From Burkholderia sp. GAS332 (GTDB taxonomy: Bacteria > Pseudomonadota > Gammaproteobacteria > Burkholderiales > Burkholderiaceae): a DNA stretch of 64,000 nucleotides. Below the pieces are notes generated by a model. That model was not told the DNA's origin and did not search any database. It worked only from the letters and a program-made list of their open reading frames with translations. The DNA lies in contig FSRV01000002.1 of NCBI GenBank assembly GCA_900142905.1, positions 186,001 to 250,000 on the forward strand, read 5' to 3'. Each line of letters opens with the position of its first letter. Position 1 is the stretch's first letter. This document shows positions 25,380 to 34,171 of this stretch, in pieces. A program made the translations under genes and the position numbers.

Positions 25380-26567
25380 ATGAAGAAGAACTTTTTGGCG
25401 GTGTGCTTTCCCGCCGTTTTATTTCTATCGGGGTGTGGGACTTATTCAGACTGGTTGCCGGCGTCTGGCGCGAGTCGCGAGCAGGTTCAGGAGAAGCATG
25501 ATTCGGGTCGAGTCGATGGTATCCAGGTGGTGGATGTCAACGATGCATTGGCTCGTCGATTGGCTGAATCGAAGAAGCTTGGGCAATTCTCCAGCACGTT
25601 CGCGAGCAGCACAGCCAGCAACTATGTGATCGGCCCGGGCGACATGATCGCGGTGACGCTCTGGGAGACGCCGCCTGCGATTCTGTTCAGCTCGATGTCG
25701 TCCGCGTCGTCGCCGACGGCGGGCTCGAACACGTCGAGTGGTTCGAACACGTCGAGTGGCGTCGCGCTGCCGACGCAAATGGTGGCGGCCGACGGCACGA
25801 TCGTTATCCCTTTCGCCGGCCGGATTGCGGTGAGTGGGTGCACGACGGAGCAGATCGAAGCCAGCATTGTCGAGCATCTCCAGGGCAAGGCTAACCAGCC
25901 TCAGGTGCTTGTCGGGGTCGCGAAGAACAATGCCTCGAACGTCACGATCGTCGGTGAGGTGAACACCAGCACTATGATGCCGCTGACGCCGAAGGGTGAG
26001 CGTTTGCTGGATGCGCTGGCATTTGCCGGCGGCTTTAAGCAGGCGATCAGTCATATGGCGGTTCGGCTTTCGCGTGGCAATATCACCGGCACGATGACGC
26101 TCGACTCGATCATTAGCGATCCGAAGCAGAACGTGTTGCTCAAACCGGGCGATGTTGTCACCGCGCTTTATCAGCCGCAAACTTTTTCGGTCTTGGGTGC
26201 GACGGGGAAGAACGACGAGATTCCGTTTGAGGCCCAGGGCATTTCGCTGGCTCAGGCGCTGGCACGCTCAGGCGGGCTCAACGATAACCGGGCGGATGCT
26301 CGCGGTGTGTTCGTGTTCCGATTCGAGGACGCGAAGCTGGTCGACAATAAGGATCCGGCAGTCAGGTCTACTAATGGCACAGTGCCGGTAGTGTATGAAA
26401 TCAATCTGCGCGATCCGGCCTCGTTTTTCGTGACGCAGAATTTCCCGATTCAAAATCATGATGTGATTTACGTTACGAATTCGCCTGGAGCGGAATTCAG
26501 GAAATTCTTGTCGTATGTCGCAATGGTGGCTGATCCGGCTATTACCTTTACCAACGATTTGCAGTAG
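25380..26567 (+). CDS. Outer-membrane polysaccharide export lipoprotein (Wza/KpsD/BexD family)
   Basis: A 395-residue protein. The ATG at 25380 begins a lipoprotein signal, MKKNFLAVCFPAVLFLSGC, with the lipidated Cys at residue 19; a start 60 bp upstream would spoil it. Residues ~80-190 hold the polysaccharide export domain (YVIGPGDMIAVTLWE, ADGTIVIPFAGRIAVSGCT). Two SLBB-type domains follow (NVTIVGEVNTSTMMPLTPKG; TFSVLGATGKNDEIPFEAQG). A SNTSSGSNTSSG repeat (residues ~115-127) interrupts the first domain. It should form the outer-membrane channel for the exported polymer, fed by the KpsMTE-type genes directly downstream. Confidence 0.85.
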   Translation: MKKNFLAVCFPAVLFLSGCGTYSDWLPASGASREQVQEKHDSGRVDGIQVVDVNDALARRLAESKKLGQFSSTFASSTASNYVIGPGDMIAVTLWETPPAILFSSMSSASSPTAGSNTSSGSNTSSGVALPTQMVAADGTIVIPFAGRIAVSGCTTEQIEASIVEHLQGKANQPQVLVGVAKNNASNVTIVGEVNTSTMMPLTPKGERLLDALAFAGGFKQAISHMAVRLSRGNITGTMTLDSIISDPKQNVLLKPGDVVTALYQPQTFSVLGATGKNDEIPFEAQGISLAQALARSGGLNDNRADARGVFVFRFEDAKLVDNKDPAVRSTNGTVPVVYEINLRDPASFFVTQNFPIQNHDVIYVTNSPGAEFRKFLSYVAMVADPAITFTNDLQ

Positions 26568-26573
26568 CCGGCT

Positions 26574-27392
26574 ATGAAAGCAACGACCCGTACTGCCTCG
26601 CAGATTACGCTTTCCGTTTGGTGGGCCATCTTCCTGCGTGAGGCGCTCGATCGGCTGTTTGAAGCGCGGGCCGCCTGGCTTTGGCTTTTGGCCGAACCGA
26701 TAATCTATATTTCATTGCACGCGTTTGGGCTGGAAACTTTTCGCATCCACCAGGTGGGTGGAATTGCGATAAACATGTGGATTATTTCCGGGTTCATTGG
26801 ATTTATTCTTTGGCGCCGAACGTGGGTTCAGGTGCTGCATGGAATAGATAGCAACCGGGCGTTCTTTGCGTATCGGCAGGTCAAGCCCTTCGATGTCGCT
26901 GTTGTCAGAGCACTCCTAGAGTTGTTCTTGATGGTGCCGATATCGTTTGTCATTTGCACGATTGCAATGGCGACGGGGCATGCGATCACCCCGGATTTTC
27001 TGAGTCCTGTATGGATGCCCGGAGATCCTCTACTGATCGCAGCAAGTATTGTCGGTTTGTGGTTGTTCGGATTGGGATTTGGCATGATCACATCGGTGGC
27101 GATGAGATTCGTCCCCGAACTGGATCATGTTTTCAAACTCATGTACTTGCCGCTCTACTATATCTCGGGAGCGTTGCTTCCTCTTGTGTTGTTCGTGCCT
27201 GTCCCTTATCAGTACATTTTTCTGGCAAACCCGGTCGTCAACGGGCTTGAGTTGATGAGGGAAGGATTTCTGCCCTGTTACCACGGCCTCCAAGGTGCGA
27301 GCCTCGCATTTCTTTATGCATGGGCATTGGGTTCTATTCTGATCGGCCTCGCTTTGTACAAGCGCTTTGCCCGAAAATTGGTGATGCGATGA
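26574..27392 (+). CDS. kpsM: Capsule ABC transporter permease (KpsM/CtrC family)
   Basis: A 272-residue membrane protein with six hydrophobic segments in ABC-2 arrangement. It has the family's N-terminal REALDRLFEARAAWLWLLAEP (compare the R-x-x-T/E-R-F pattern of capsule permeases) and a late PLYYISGALLPLVLFVP segment near NPVVNGLELMREGFLP. It starts 6 bp after the export lipoprotein and overlaps the ATPase gene by ATGA. With KpsT it moves the lipid-linked polysaccharide across the inner membrane. Confidence 0.85.
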   Translation: MKATTRTASQITLSVWWAIFLREALDRLFEARAAWLWLLAEPIIYISLHAFGLETFRIHQVGGIAINMWIISGFIGFILWRRTWVQVLHGIDSNRAFFAYRQVKPFDVAVVRALLELFLMVPISFVICTIAMATGHAITPDFLSPVWMPGDPLLIAASIVGLWLFGLGFGMITSVAMRFVPELDHVFKLMYLPLYYISGALLPLVLFVPVPYQYIFLANPVVNGLELMREGFLPCYHGLQGASLAFLYAWALGSILIGLALYKRFARKLVMR

Positions 27393-28051
27393 TTCTTGTC
27401 GAAGATGTCCACAAACGATACATGACCGAGCACGGCGCTGGACGGTGGATTTTGCGTGGCATCACTATAAGTATTCCGTCCAAACGAAGTGTCGCCTTGA
27501 TCGGACAAAACGGGGCAGGAAAATCGACTTTGCTCCGCATCATTGGTGGAGTCGATTTTCCGACTAAAGGTCGAGTTGAGCGAAGGTGCCGCGTATCGTG
27601 GCCAATGGCCGGCGGTGGATTGGAGGGCACGTTGACGGGGCGTCAGAATGCGAAATTTGTCTGCCGCGTTCATGGCCACCAGGACGAACTTAAGGACCGC
27701 CTTGCCTTCATTCAGGATTTTGCTGAATTAGGTGATGCTTTCGACGAGCCGGTTGAGACTTACTCTTCCGGGATGCGTTCGCGTCTACAGTTTGCCTTGT
27801 CGCTAGCTTTCGACTTCGAGGTGTTTATCTCTGACGAAGTCACTGCGGCAGGCGATGCGAAATTCAGAAAGAAAGCCGCCGATGCTTTCAGAAGCATGGT
27901 GGACCGAGCCAGCATCATCATGGTTTCTCATGACGAAGGAACTCTTAGGCAATTTTGTCAATCAGGCATCTTTATCAATGACGGTATGGCTTACTGGTTT
28001 GATGATCTCGACGAAGCACTGAAAGCATACAAAAGCAAAATATCACTATGA
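27389..28051 (+). CDS. kpsT: Capsule ABC transporter ATPase (KpsT/CtrD family)
   Basis: A 220-residue ATPase, start at the ATGA overlap. Walker A is GQNGAGKST, the signature is YSSGMRSRLQFALSL (capsule exporters use this SSGM variant), Walker B is FEVFISDEV and the switch His is in MVSHDEGTL. The Walker B region ends SDEV rather than DEP/DEA, also usual for KpsT. The length is that of the short KpsT class without a carbohydrate-binding tail, which implies export of a complete lipid-anchored polymer. Confidence 0.85.
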   Translation: MILVEDVHKRYMTEHGAGRWILRGITISIPSKRSVALIGQNGAGKSTLLRIIGGVDFPTKGRVERRCRVSWPMAGGGLEGTLTGRQNAKFVCRVHGHQDELKDRLAFIQDFAELGDAFDEPVETYSSGMRSRLQFALSLAFDFEVFISDEVTAAGDAKFRKKAADAFRSMVDRASIIMVSHDEGTLRQFCQSGIFINDGMAYWFDDLDEALKAYKSKISL

Positions 28052-29217
28052 ACGAACGAGTGTCGAACAACAACTGGCGCGCAGGCACCAAAATTGCCGA
28101 AGTCCTTGAAAGGGGAAAACGGGGGCTGCGGTCCATTAATTTTTTTCGGCTGTTCGTGAGGCTTGTACTGGTATATGCGATCTTGTCGGTGCCGTACTGG
28201 GCGGTGATTGCCTCTGACCGTTATGTTTCGGACGCCACTATCATCGTCCAGAGAACAGATCAGTTGGATGGTCCGAGCGTCGCGTTGCCGGCGGCCATCG
28301 CCGGTGCTAGCCCTAATAGCGCTGATCAGCTTTTGCTGCGCGAATATCTCTTATCCGAAGATTTGTTGAAGAAGCTCGATGCTTCGCTCGATCTGCGTTC
28401 GCATTACAGTGATTCGCGCCGGGACCTAATCTCGCGGATGTGGTTTAAACATGCCCCGATGGAGTGGTTCTACAAGTACTGGCTGTCACGGATTGACGTT
28501 GAGTACGACGATTACAGCGGTGTGTTGCGTATTGAGTCTCAGGCATACGATCCAAAGACAGCGCAGGCCATTGTTAAGTTGATGGTCCAGGACGGAGAGG
28601 CGCACATGAACGATATGGGTCATGAATTGGCTCAGTCGCGCGTAGACTTTCTTTCGAAGCAGGTGACCTCGACGCATGATCGGCTCCTCGATGCCACACA
28701 GGCGGTAGTTGACTTTCAGAACGAGAAAGGTCTGTCAGCGCCGCAAGCGACGGCAGAAAGCATCAATGTGCTTATCGACAAGCTCGAAGAGCAGAAATCT
28801 GCAATTCAAACTCAGCTCGCGTCCTTGCCGACGAATTTGAGTCCGAATCAACCGACTGTGGTGTTGCTAAAGGCCAACGTTAACGCGCTTACGCAGCAAA
28901 TTGCGGAGAAACGCGCCGAACTGACTTCGCCTTCAAGAAGAACTCTCAACTACACCATTGAGGAGTTCCAACGCTTGCAGATGCAGGTCACGTTCACACA
29001 GGATTTATACAAGACGGCTCTTTCGGCGTTGGAGCAAGGTCGGATGGACGCCGCTCGCACGCTCAAGATGGTCTCCGTACTGCAATCACCGACTACACCG
29101 GTCTTTCCTCTGGAGCCGGAGCGAATTTACAGTCTGATCGTCACCCTGTTGGTCGCGCTTGCCCTGATTGGTGTCGTCAAATTAACGGAGAGCATCATCC
29201 GTGATCACGTGGACTGA
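28048..29217 (+). CDS. kpsE: Capsule export inner-membrane protein (KpsE/CtrB/BexC family)
   Basis: A 389-residue polysaccharide co-polymerase-like protein with a cytoplasmic start, a first membrane segment near residues 32-52 (LFVRLVLVYAILSVPYWAVI), a long periplasmic part with coiled-coil helices (about 200-330; DRLLDATQAVVDFQNEKG, INVLIDKLEEQKSAIQTQLA) and a C-terminal membrane segment (IYSLIVTLLVALALIGVVKL). It links the KpsMT exporter to the outer-membrane channel. Coupled to kpsT by ATGA overlap. Confidence 0.8.
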   Translation: MNERVSNNNWRAGTKIAEVLERGKRGLRSINFFRLFVRLVLVYAILSVPYWAVIASDRYVSDATIIVQRTDQLDGPSVALPAAIAGASPNSADQLLLREYLLSEDLLKKLDASLDLRSHYSDSRRDLISRMWFKHAPMEWFYKYWLSRIDVEYDDYSGVLRIESQAYDPKTAQAIVKLMVQDGEAHMNDMGHELAQSRVDFLSKQVTSTHDRLLDATQAVVDFQNEKGLSAPQATAESINVLIDKLEEQKSAIQTQLASLPTNLSPNQPTVVLLKANVNALTQQIAEKRAELTSPSRRTLNYTIEEFQRLQMQVTFTQDLYKTALSALEQGRMDAARTLKMVSVLQSPTTPVFPLEPERIYSLIVTLLVALALIGVVKLTESIIRDHVD

Positions 29218-29657
29218 TGGCAGCCAAAGCGATGGCGCTTTGATCATCTTCGGGACTCGACCGGAAGCAGCCAAGGTGCTTTCGCTGGCGTCGCGGAAGC
29301 AGCAACCTGGGCTTATTTTCACGCGAACCTCAAGATTGCGTTTCGTTCGCGTATCTGATGCGTGTCCGATTTGTATCCGATGAAACAAACCAAGTCCGCT
29401 TATCGCTGATTCTGGCGGGATTCAGAAAGAGGCTCCGGGTTTAGGCAGACCAGTAGCCGACAGACGAAAGACGGCAACGTGAAGTGAGGCATCGACGTGG
29501 ATACTCTCCGGATCATTGGTATCGATGAAGTGACTTTTTTATGAAAGTGACCCAGCTACTCGACGACGCGGCAAACTATGTGTTGACAGCACAGGCAGCG
29601 AATCCGCGCGTCGACGGGAAGGCCGATGAGCGCACTCGCGATAATTCCGGCGAGTGC
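29217..29657 (+). pseudogene. UDP-GlcNAc 2-epimerase (WecB-like), gutted remnant
   Basis: Three pieces of the WecB sequence survive in order: the N-terminal IIFGTRPEAAKVLSL (from ~29240), the active-site region LIADSGGIQKEAPGLGRPVA (from 29399, another frame), and the C-terminal VTQLLDDAANYVLTAQAANP then VDGKADER (29547-29630). An intact enzyme is ~375 residues; some 250 residues are gone and stops break the frame. The C-terminal piece is in frame with wecC and could be mistaken for its N-terminus. Confidence 0.75.
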
Positions 29658-30926
29658 ATGTTGAACACAATTTCGATCATAGGCCTTGGGTACATCGGCC
29701 TGCCCACGGCCACACTATTTGCTTCCCGCAAGTTGCGTGTAATCGGTGTCGATGTGTCACCTCGCGTGGTCGATACCATCAATCGTGGGATGATCCACAT
29801 TATCGAACCCGAACTGGACATCCTTGTCCGGGCAGCGGTAGGTGCCGGCTACCTGCGAGCGACAACTTGCGTTGAACCCGCCGACGCTTTCGTGATTGCT
29901 GTGCCGACGCCCTTGACGACCGAGCGCAGGCCCGATTTGAGTTACGTCGAATCGGCGGCCAAGACGATCGCGGCAGTATTGAAGAAAGGCAATCTGGTCG
30001 TTCTTGAATCGACCTCGTCCGTTGGCACAACTGAGTTGTTATCTAGGTGGATGGCGGAAATCCGGCCGGATCTCACTTTCCCGCATCAGGCAGGCGATGC
30101 GTCTGATATTCGCGTCGCGCACTGCCCCGAACGAGTTCTTCCCGGCAGCATCGTGCATGAACTGGTTGCCAATGATCGCGTCATTGGTGGCATGACCCCG
30201 AGGTGTTCCCAAGCCGCGATCGCCCTCTACAGTATGGTTGTGCAGGGTGACTGCATCGTCACGGACGTGCGGACGGCTGAAATGTGCAAGCTGAGTGAGA
30301 ATAGCTTTCGCGATGTCAACGTGGCGTTCGCCAACGAGCTTTCGATGATCTGCGACACGCAGGGGATCGATGTGTGGGAGCTCATCAAACTGGCTAACCT
30401 GCATCCCCGCGTCAATATCCTGCAGCCGGGTTGTGGCGTGGGCGGGCACTGTATTGCGGTCGATCCCTGGTTTATTGTGGATAGCGCGCCTGACGACGCG
30501 AAGTTGATTCGTGCCGCACGTGTAGTCAATGACTCGAAGCCTGGCTGGGTCGTTCGGAAGGTCGGCGACGCCATAGCAGATCTTGTCGACACGGGTTTTG
30601 CTATTAAAGACGTTCGCATCGCGTGTCTGGGCATTACTTACAAAGCCGACATTGACGATCTGCGAGAAAGTCCCGCGCTCCAGATTACTCGAACATTGGC
30701 AAATTGCTACGGACGCAAAGTGTTAGTCGTCGAGCCCAACCTTCAGACCTTGTCCGATGAGTTAATCGCGACCCAAGCGAGCTTGGTGACCTTGGACGAG
30801 GCAGTCGCGCGGGCGAACATATTGGTTTTGCTCGTGGATCACGCCGAATTTAGAAACGTGCGACCGGAGCTCGATGACCGGCAACGGCTTATCGATACTC
30901 GCGGTACCTGGAAGGCTAAAAAATGA
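29658..30926 (+). CDS. wecC: UDP-N-acetyl-D-mannosamine dehydrogenase (WecC-like)
   Basis: A 422-residue nucleotide-sugar dehydrogenase, start at MLNTISIIGLGYIGLPTATL, because the frame upstream belongs to the wecB remnant. Seen: the NAD-binding GLGYIGLP, VPTPLTTERRPDLSYVESA, the catalytic LSENSFRDVNVAFANELS Lys-analogue/Asn region, GCGVGGHCIAVDPWF with the catalytic Cys, and the C-terminal GITYKADIDDLRESPAL. It oxidises UDP-ManNAc to UDP-ManNAcA. Its usual substrate supplier WecB is dead just upstream, so it needs an epimerase from elsewhere or has no substrate. Confidence 0.8.
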   Translation: MLNTISIIGLGYIGLPTATLFASRKLRVIGVDVSPRVVDTINRGMIHIIEPELDILVRAAVGAGYLRATTCVEPADAFVIAVPTPLTTERRPDLSYVESAAKTIAAVLKKGNLVVLESTSSVGTTELLSRWMAEIRPDLTFPHQAGDASDIRVAHCPERVLPGSIVHELVANDRVIGGMTPRCSQAAIALYSMVVQGDCIVTDVRTAEMCKLSENSFRDVNVAFANELSMICDTQGIDVWELIKLANLHPRVNILQPGCGVGGHCIAVDPWFIVDSAPDDAKLIRAARVVNDSKPGWVVRKVGDAIADLVDTGFAIKDVRIACLGITYKADIDDLRESPALQITRTLANCYGRKVLVVEPNLQTLSDELIATQASLVTLDEAVARANILVLLVDHAEFRNVRPELDDRQRLIDTRGTWKAKK

Positions 30927-33900
30927 TGACTAACCGGAAAGAGATAGCCGACCCCCAAGCCAGTCTCAAAGATCTGGAAAAGGAAAATCAGTTGCTGCTT
31001 CTCCAGCTTCATGAGGTGCAGGAGCAACTGGAGGTCTACTATCTGCGCAACAAGGATCGCGAACGCGCAGTGGTAACTAATCCTACGATCCCCCCTTTGC
31101 CGGACAGGGAGCGGGACGATGAAGATCTGATTAAGGCCCTGATCGAAAGCCGTCGGCTGACTACACTGGTGAAGGTTCAGCAGGAAGTCCACGAGCTTCA
31201 AACGCAAAACACGTTGAATGCAAAGCTGGGCGATCTGCTTATTGCAAGTGCTGATTCGCCCAAAGCATTTCTGATGCTGCCCGGTAAGCTTGGGAAGATT
31301 TGGCGTACCTATAGCAAACAGACGCCGCCAGTGTCATTGGGAGGCGAAGGGTTCGACAAGGTCTTGTCCGCGTACGGCGAAGGCGGTTTCGACGCGGTCG
31401 AGAAATTGATGCGCGAGACAGTGATCTCACCCGCAATGCAGGCCAATGGCTATACCGCTTTGGGGAGATACGTGCAGCACAGCGATTGTTCAAACGCAGC
31501 TGAAGCAGCGCGCCGTGCCTATAGGCTAGACCCAAAGCCTTACAGACTGAAATGGCTGGCCTTCAGGCTTCATGAGGCCGGCAATGTGATTGAAGCGGAG
31601 GCCATGCTGGCGACCTTGCCCGCAGATATACAGTTTAGCGATTCTGAAGATCGTCAGGCTGTCCGCTTACGGTACGAAGCAAGTCTTGCTCTGCGGGACG
31701 AAGTGAAGAAGCTGGCATCGATTTCTGAGCGTCGTGCACAGATCGAAATGCAAATTGATGAATTGGTCCGCGCGCGCGATGAGCGGGCACAACTAGTCAT
31801 TGAACAGGTTCAGGAAATTGATGAGTTAAAGCAAACCAGGGCGCGACTGGAACGGGATAAGGTGAGCCTGGAAGGACGCTATGATGAGCTCGTCAGGCTC
31901 GTTGCGACGCGCAATCAGGAAATCGAGGCCCAGAAGCAAGCCAGCGTCCTGCTTAAGCAAGAGAATCTGGCGCTAACGCGACGCAATGATGAGGCCACCA
32001 GACTTGCTGCTTTGAGTGCTCGAGAAATCGAGTCGCAGAAACAGGCTTACTCTCGCGTTGAGCAGGAAAGATCGGACTTGGTGCTGCGATCTGAAAATGC
32101 GACCGGCAGCCTTGTCGCGCGTGATCAGGAAGTGAAAGCACTGAAGCTGGCCAAGGCACTTATCGAAAAGGAAAATCAAGCGCTGTGCGGCCAGCGTGAC
32201 GAAGTCGCGAGGTTAGTAGTTGCGCAAAATCTCGAAATTGATGCCCTGAAGCAGATCAAAGCGCAACTCGAACAGGAGCACTCGACACTTGCAAGCCGGC
32301 ATGACGAAATCGTCAAGCTTGCGACCGACCGAGCTGAGGAAATCGAAGTCCAGAAGCAGGTCAAGGCGCAACTCGAAGAGAAGAGTTCGGCGCTTTCGGG
32401 CCTGTATGAAGGAGCTACCCAACTCGCTGTTGACCGTGCTGAAGAGATCGAAGTCCTGAAGCAGGTCAAGGCGCAACTCGAAGAGAAGAGTTCGGCGCTT
32501 TCGGGCCTGTATGAAGGAGCTACCCAACTCGCTGCTGACCGTGCTGAGGAGATCGAAGTCCTGAAGCAGGTCAAGGCGCAACTCGAAGAGAAGAGTTCGG
32601 CGCTTTCGGGCCTGTATGAAGAAGCTGCCCAACTCGCTGCTGACCGTGCTGAAGAGATCGAAGTCCTGAAGCAGGTCAAAGCGCAACGCGAAGAGAAGAG
32701 TTCGGCGCTTTCGAGCCTGTATGAAGAAGCGACCCAACTCGCTGCTGACCGTGCTGAAGAGATCGAAGTCCTGAAGCAGGTCAAGGCGCAACTCGAAGAG
32801 AAGATTTCAGCGCTTTCAGGCCGGTATGAGGAAGCCTCGAAACTGGCTACCGACCGGACTGAGGAGATCCAAACCCTAAAGCAGGTTGGGGCTCAACTCG
32901 AAGAGGAGAGCTCGACATTTGCAACCTGGTATGACGAAGCCTCCCTACTTGCTGACGACCTTTCTAAGGAAATCGAAGCCCTGAAGCAGGTCAAAACGCA
33001 ACTGGAAGAGGAGAGTTCGGCGCTTGCAATTCGGCATGACGAAGCTGCTCAACTGGCCGGCGACCGGGCTCGGGAAATTGAGACCCTGAAGCAAGCCAAA
33101 GCGCAACTCGAACAGGAGCACTCGACATTTGCAAGCCGGCATGACGAAATCGTCAAGCTTGCGACCGACCGAGCTGAGGAAATCGAAGTCCAGAAGCAGG
33201 TCAAGGCGCAACTCGAAGAGAAGAGTTCGGCGCTTTCGGGCCTGTATGAAGGAGCTACCCAACTCGCTGTTGACCGTGCTGAAGAGATCGAAGTCCTGAA
33301 GCAGGTCAAGGCGCAACTCGAAGAGAAGAGTTCGGCGCTTTCGGGCCTGTATGAAGAAGCTACCCAACTCGCTGCTGACCGTGCTGAAGAGATCGAAGTC
33401 CTGAAGCAGGTCAAGGCGCAACGCGAAGAGAAGAGTTCGGCGCTTTCGGGCCTGTATGAAGAAGCGACCCAACTCGCTGCTGACCGTGCTGAAGAGATCG
33501 AAGTCCTGAAGCAGGTCAAGGCGCAACTCGAAGAGAAGATTTCAGCGCTTTCAGGCCGGTATGAGGAAGCCTCGAAACTGGCTACCGACCGGACTGAGGA
33601 GATCCAAACCCTAAAGCAGGTTGGGGCTCAACTCGAAGAGGAGAGCTCGACATTTGCAACCTGGTATGACGAAGCCTCCCTACTTGCTGACGACCTTTCT
33701 AAGGAAATCGAAGCCCTGAAGCAGGTCAAAACGCAACTGGAAGAGGAGAGTTCGGCGCTTGCAATTCGGCACGACGAAGCTGCTCAACTGGCCGGCGACC
33801 GGGTTCGGGAAATTGAGACCCTGAAGCAAGCCAAAGCGCAACTCGAACAGGAGCACTCGACACTTGCAAGCCGGCATGACGAAATCGTCAAGCTTGTGGC

Positions 33901-34171
33901 CGACCGAGCAGAGGAAATCGAAGCCCTGAAGCAGGCCAAAACGCAGCTTGAGCACGAAAAATCAGCGCTGTCGGAACGACATGACGAAACTGCCAAGCTG
34001 TCAGCGGAACATCTCAAGAAAATCAGTGCGTTGCAACTGCAAATCTGGCGCCACCAGGCGAGTGAGGTCGAAAGGGTCACTCGTCAGCAAACTATGCAAG
34101 AAGAGGTAGCGAGGGCTGAAGCACAGATCGACTTGATTAAGGAAGTGTTTCTCGGAGAGCACCGGGCATGA
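30923..34171 (+). CDS. Large repetitive coiled-coil protein of the capsule locus
   Basis: A 1082-residue cytoplasmic-looking protein, ATGA-coupled to wecC and to the next gene. Residues ~12-95 form a first coiled coil; ~100-270 is a small globular domain with TPR-like helices (YTALGRYVQHSDCSNAAEAARRAYRLDP would extend one such helix pair). Residues 306-1040 are 21 consecutive 35-residue units (five heptads each) of the type KAQLEEKSSALSGLYEGATQ. An ~840-bp block of eight units is repeated almost identically as a seven-unit block. No signal peptide. It may be a scaffold or length ruler for the glycosyltransferases or exporter; this is inference from location and shape. Confidence 0.7.
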   Translation: MMTNRKEIADPQASLKDLEKENQLLLLQLHEVQEQLEVYYLRNKDRERAVVTNPTIPPLPDRERDDEDLIKALIESRRLTTLVKVQQEVHELQTQNTLNAKLGDLLIASADSPKAFLMLPGKLGKIWRTYSKQTPPVSLGGEGFDKVLSAYGEGGFDAVEKLMRETVISPAMQANGYTALGRYVQHSDCSNAAEAARRAYRLDPKPYRLKWLAFRLHEAGNVIEAEAMLATLPADIQFSDSEDRQAVRLRYEASLALRDEVKKLASISERRAQIEMQIDELVRARDERAQLVIEQVQEIDELKQTRARLERDKVSLEGRYDELVRLVATRNQEIEAQKQASVLLKQENLALTRRNDEATRLAALSAREIESQKQAYSRVEQERSDLVLRSENATGSLVARDQEVKALKLAKALIEKENQALCGQRDEVARLVVAQNLEIDALKQIKAQLEQEHSTLASRHDEIVKLATDRAEEIEVQKQVKAQLEEKSSALSGLYEGATQLAVDRAEEIEVLKQVKAQLEEKSSALSGLYEGATQLAADRAEEIEVLKQVKAQLEEKSSALSGLYEEAAQLAADRAEEIEVLKQVKAQREEKSSALSSLYEEATQLAADRAEEIEVLKQVKAQLEEKISALSGRYEEASKLATDRTEEIQTLKQVGAQLEEESSTFATWYDEASLLADDLSKEIEALKQVKTQLEEESSALAIRHDEAAQLAGDRAREIETLKQAKAQLEQEHSTFASRHDEIVKLATDRAEEIEVQKQVKAQLEEKSSALSGLYEGATQLAVDRAEEIEVLKQVKAQLEEKSSALSGLYEEATQLAADRAEEIEVLKQVKAQREEKSSALSGLYEEATQLAADRAEEIEVLKQVKAQLEEKISALSGRYEEASKLATDRTEEIQTLKQVGAQLEEESSTFATWYDEASLLADDLSKEIEALKQVKTQLEEESSALAIRHDEAAQLAGDRVREIETLKQAKAQLEQEHSTLASRHDEIVKLVADRAEEIEALKQAKTQLEHEKSALSERHDETAKLSAEHLKKISALQLQIWRHQASEVERVTRQQTMQEEVARAEAQIDLIKEVFLGEHRA
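31838..34042 (+). repeat. 21 tandem 105-bp repeats with a nested 735/840-bp block duplication
   Basis: The 105-bp unit encodes 35 residues. Four diverged units come first (31838-32257), then block A with eight units (32258-33097), block B with seven units (33098-33832) and two closing units. Blocks A and B are nearly identical at DNA level apart from one missing unit and a few base changes, so the duplication is recent and prone to slippage or recombination. Confidence 0.85.

Noticed and set aside
29541-29657. Extension of wecC upstream to an ATG at 29541
   Set aside because: The added 39 residues match the C-terminus of WecB, and the NAD-binding start of WecC fits the ATG at 29658.
32176-33526. 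Long open frames on the minus strand inside the coiled-coil gene (150-200 codons, several copies)
   Set aside because: They are antisense shadows of the 105-bp repeat: no ribosome-binding sites, and the translation repeats with the same 35-residue period.
31838-34042. Regular 105-bp repeats that might suggest a CRISPR or minisatellite
   Set aside because: There are no unique spacers and no palindromic repeat; the period matches five heptads in an intact coding frame.
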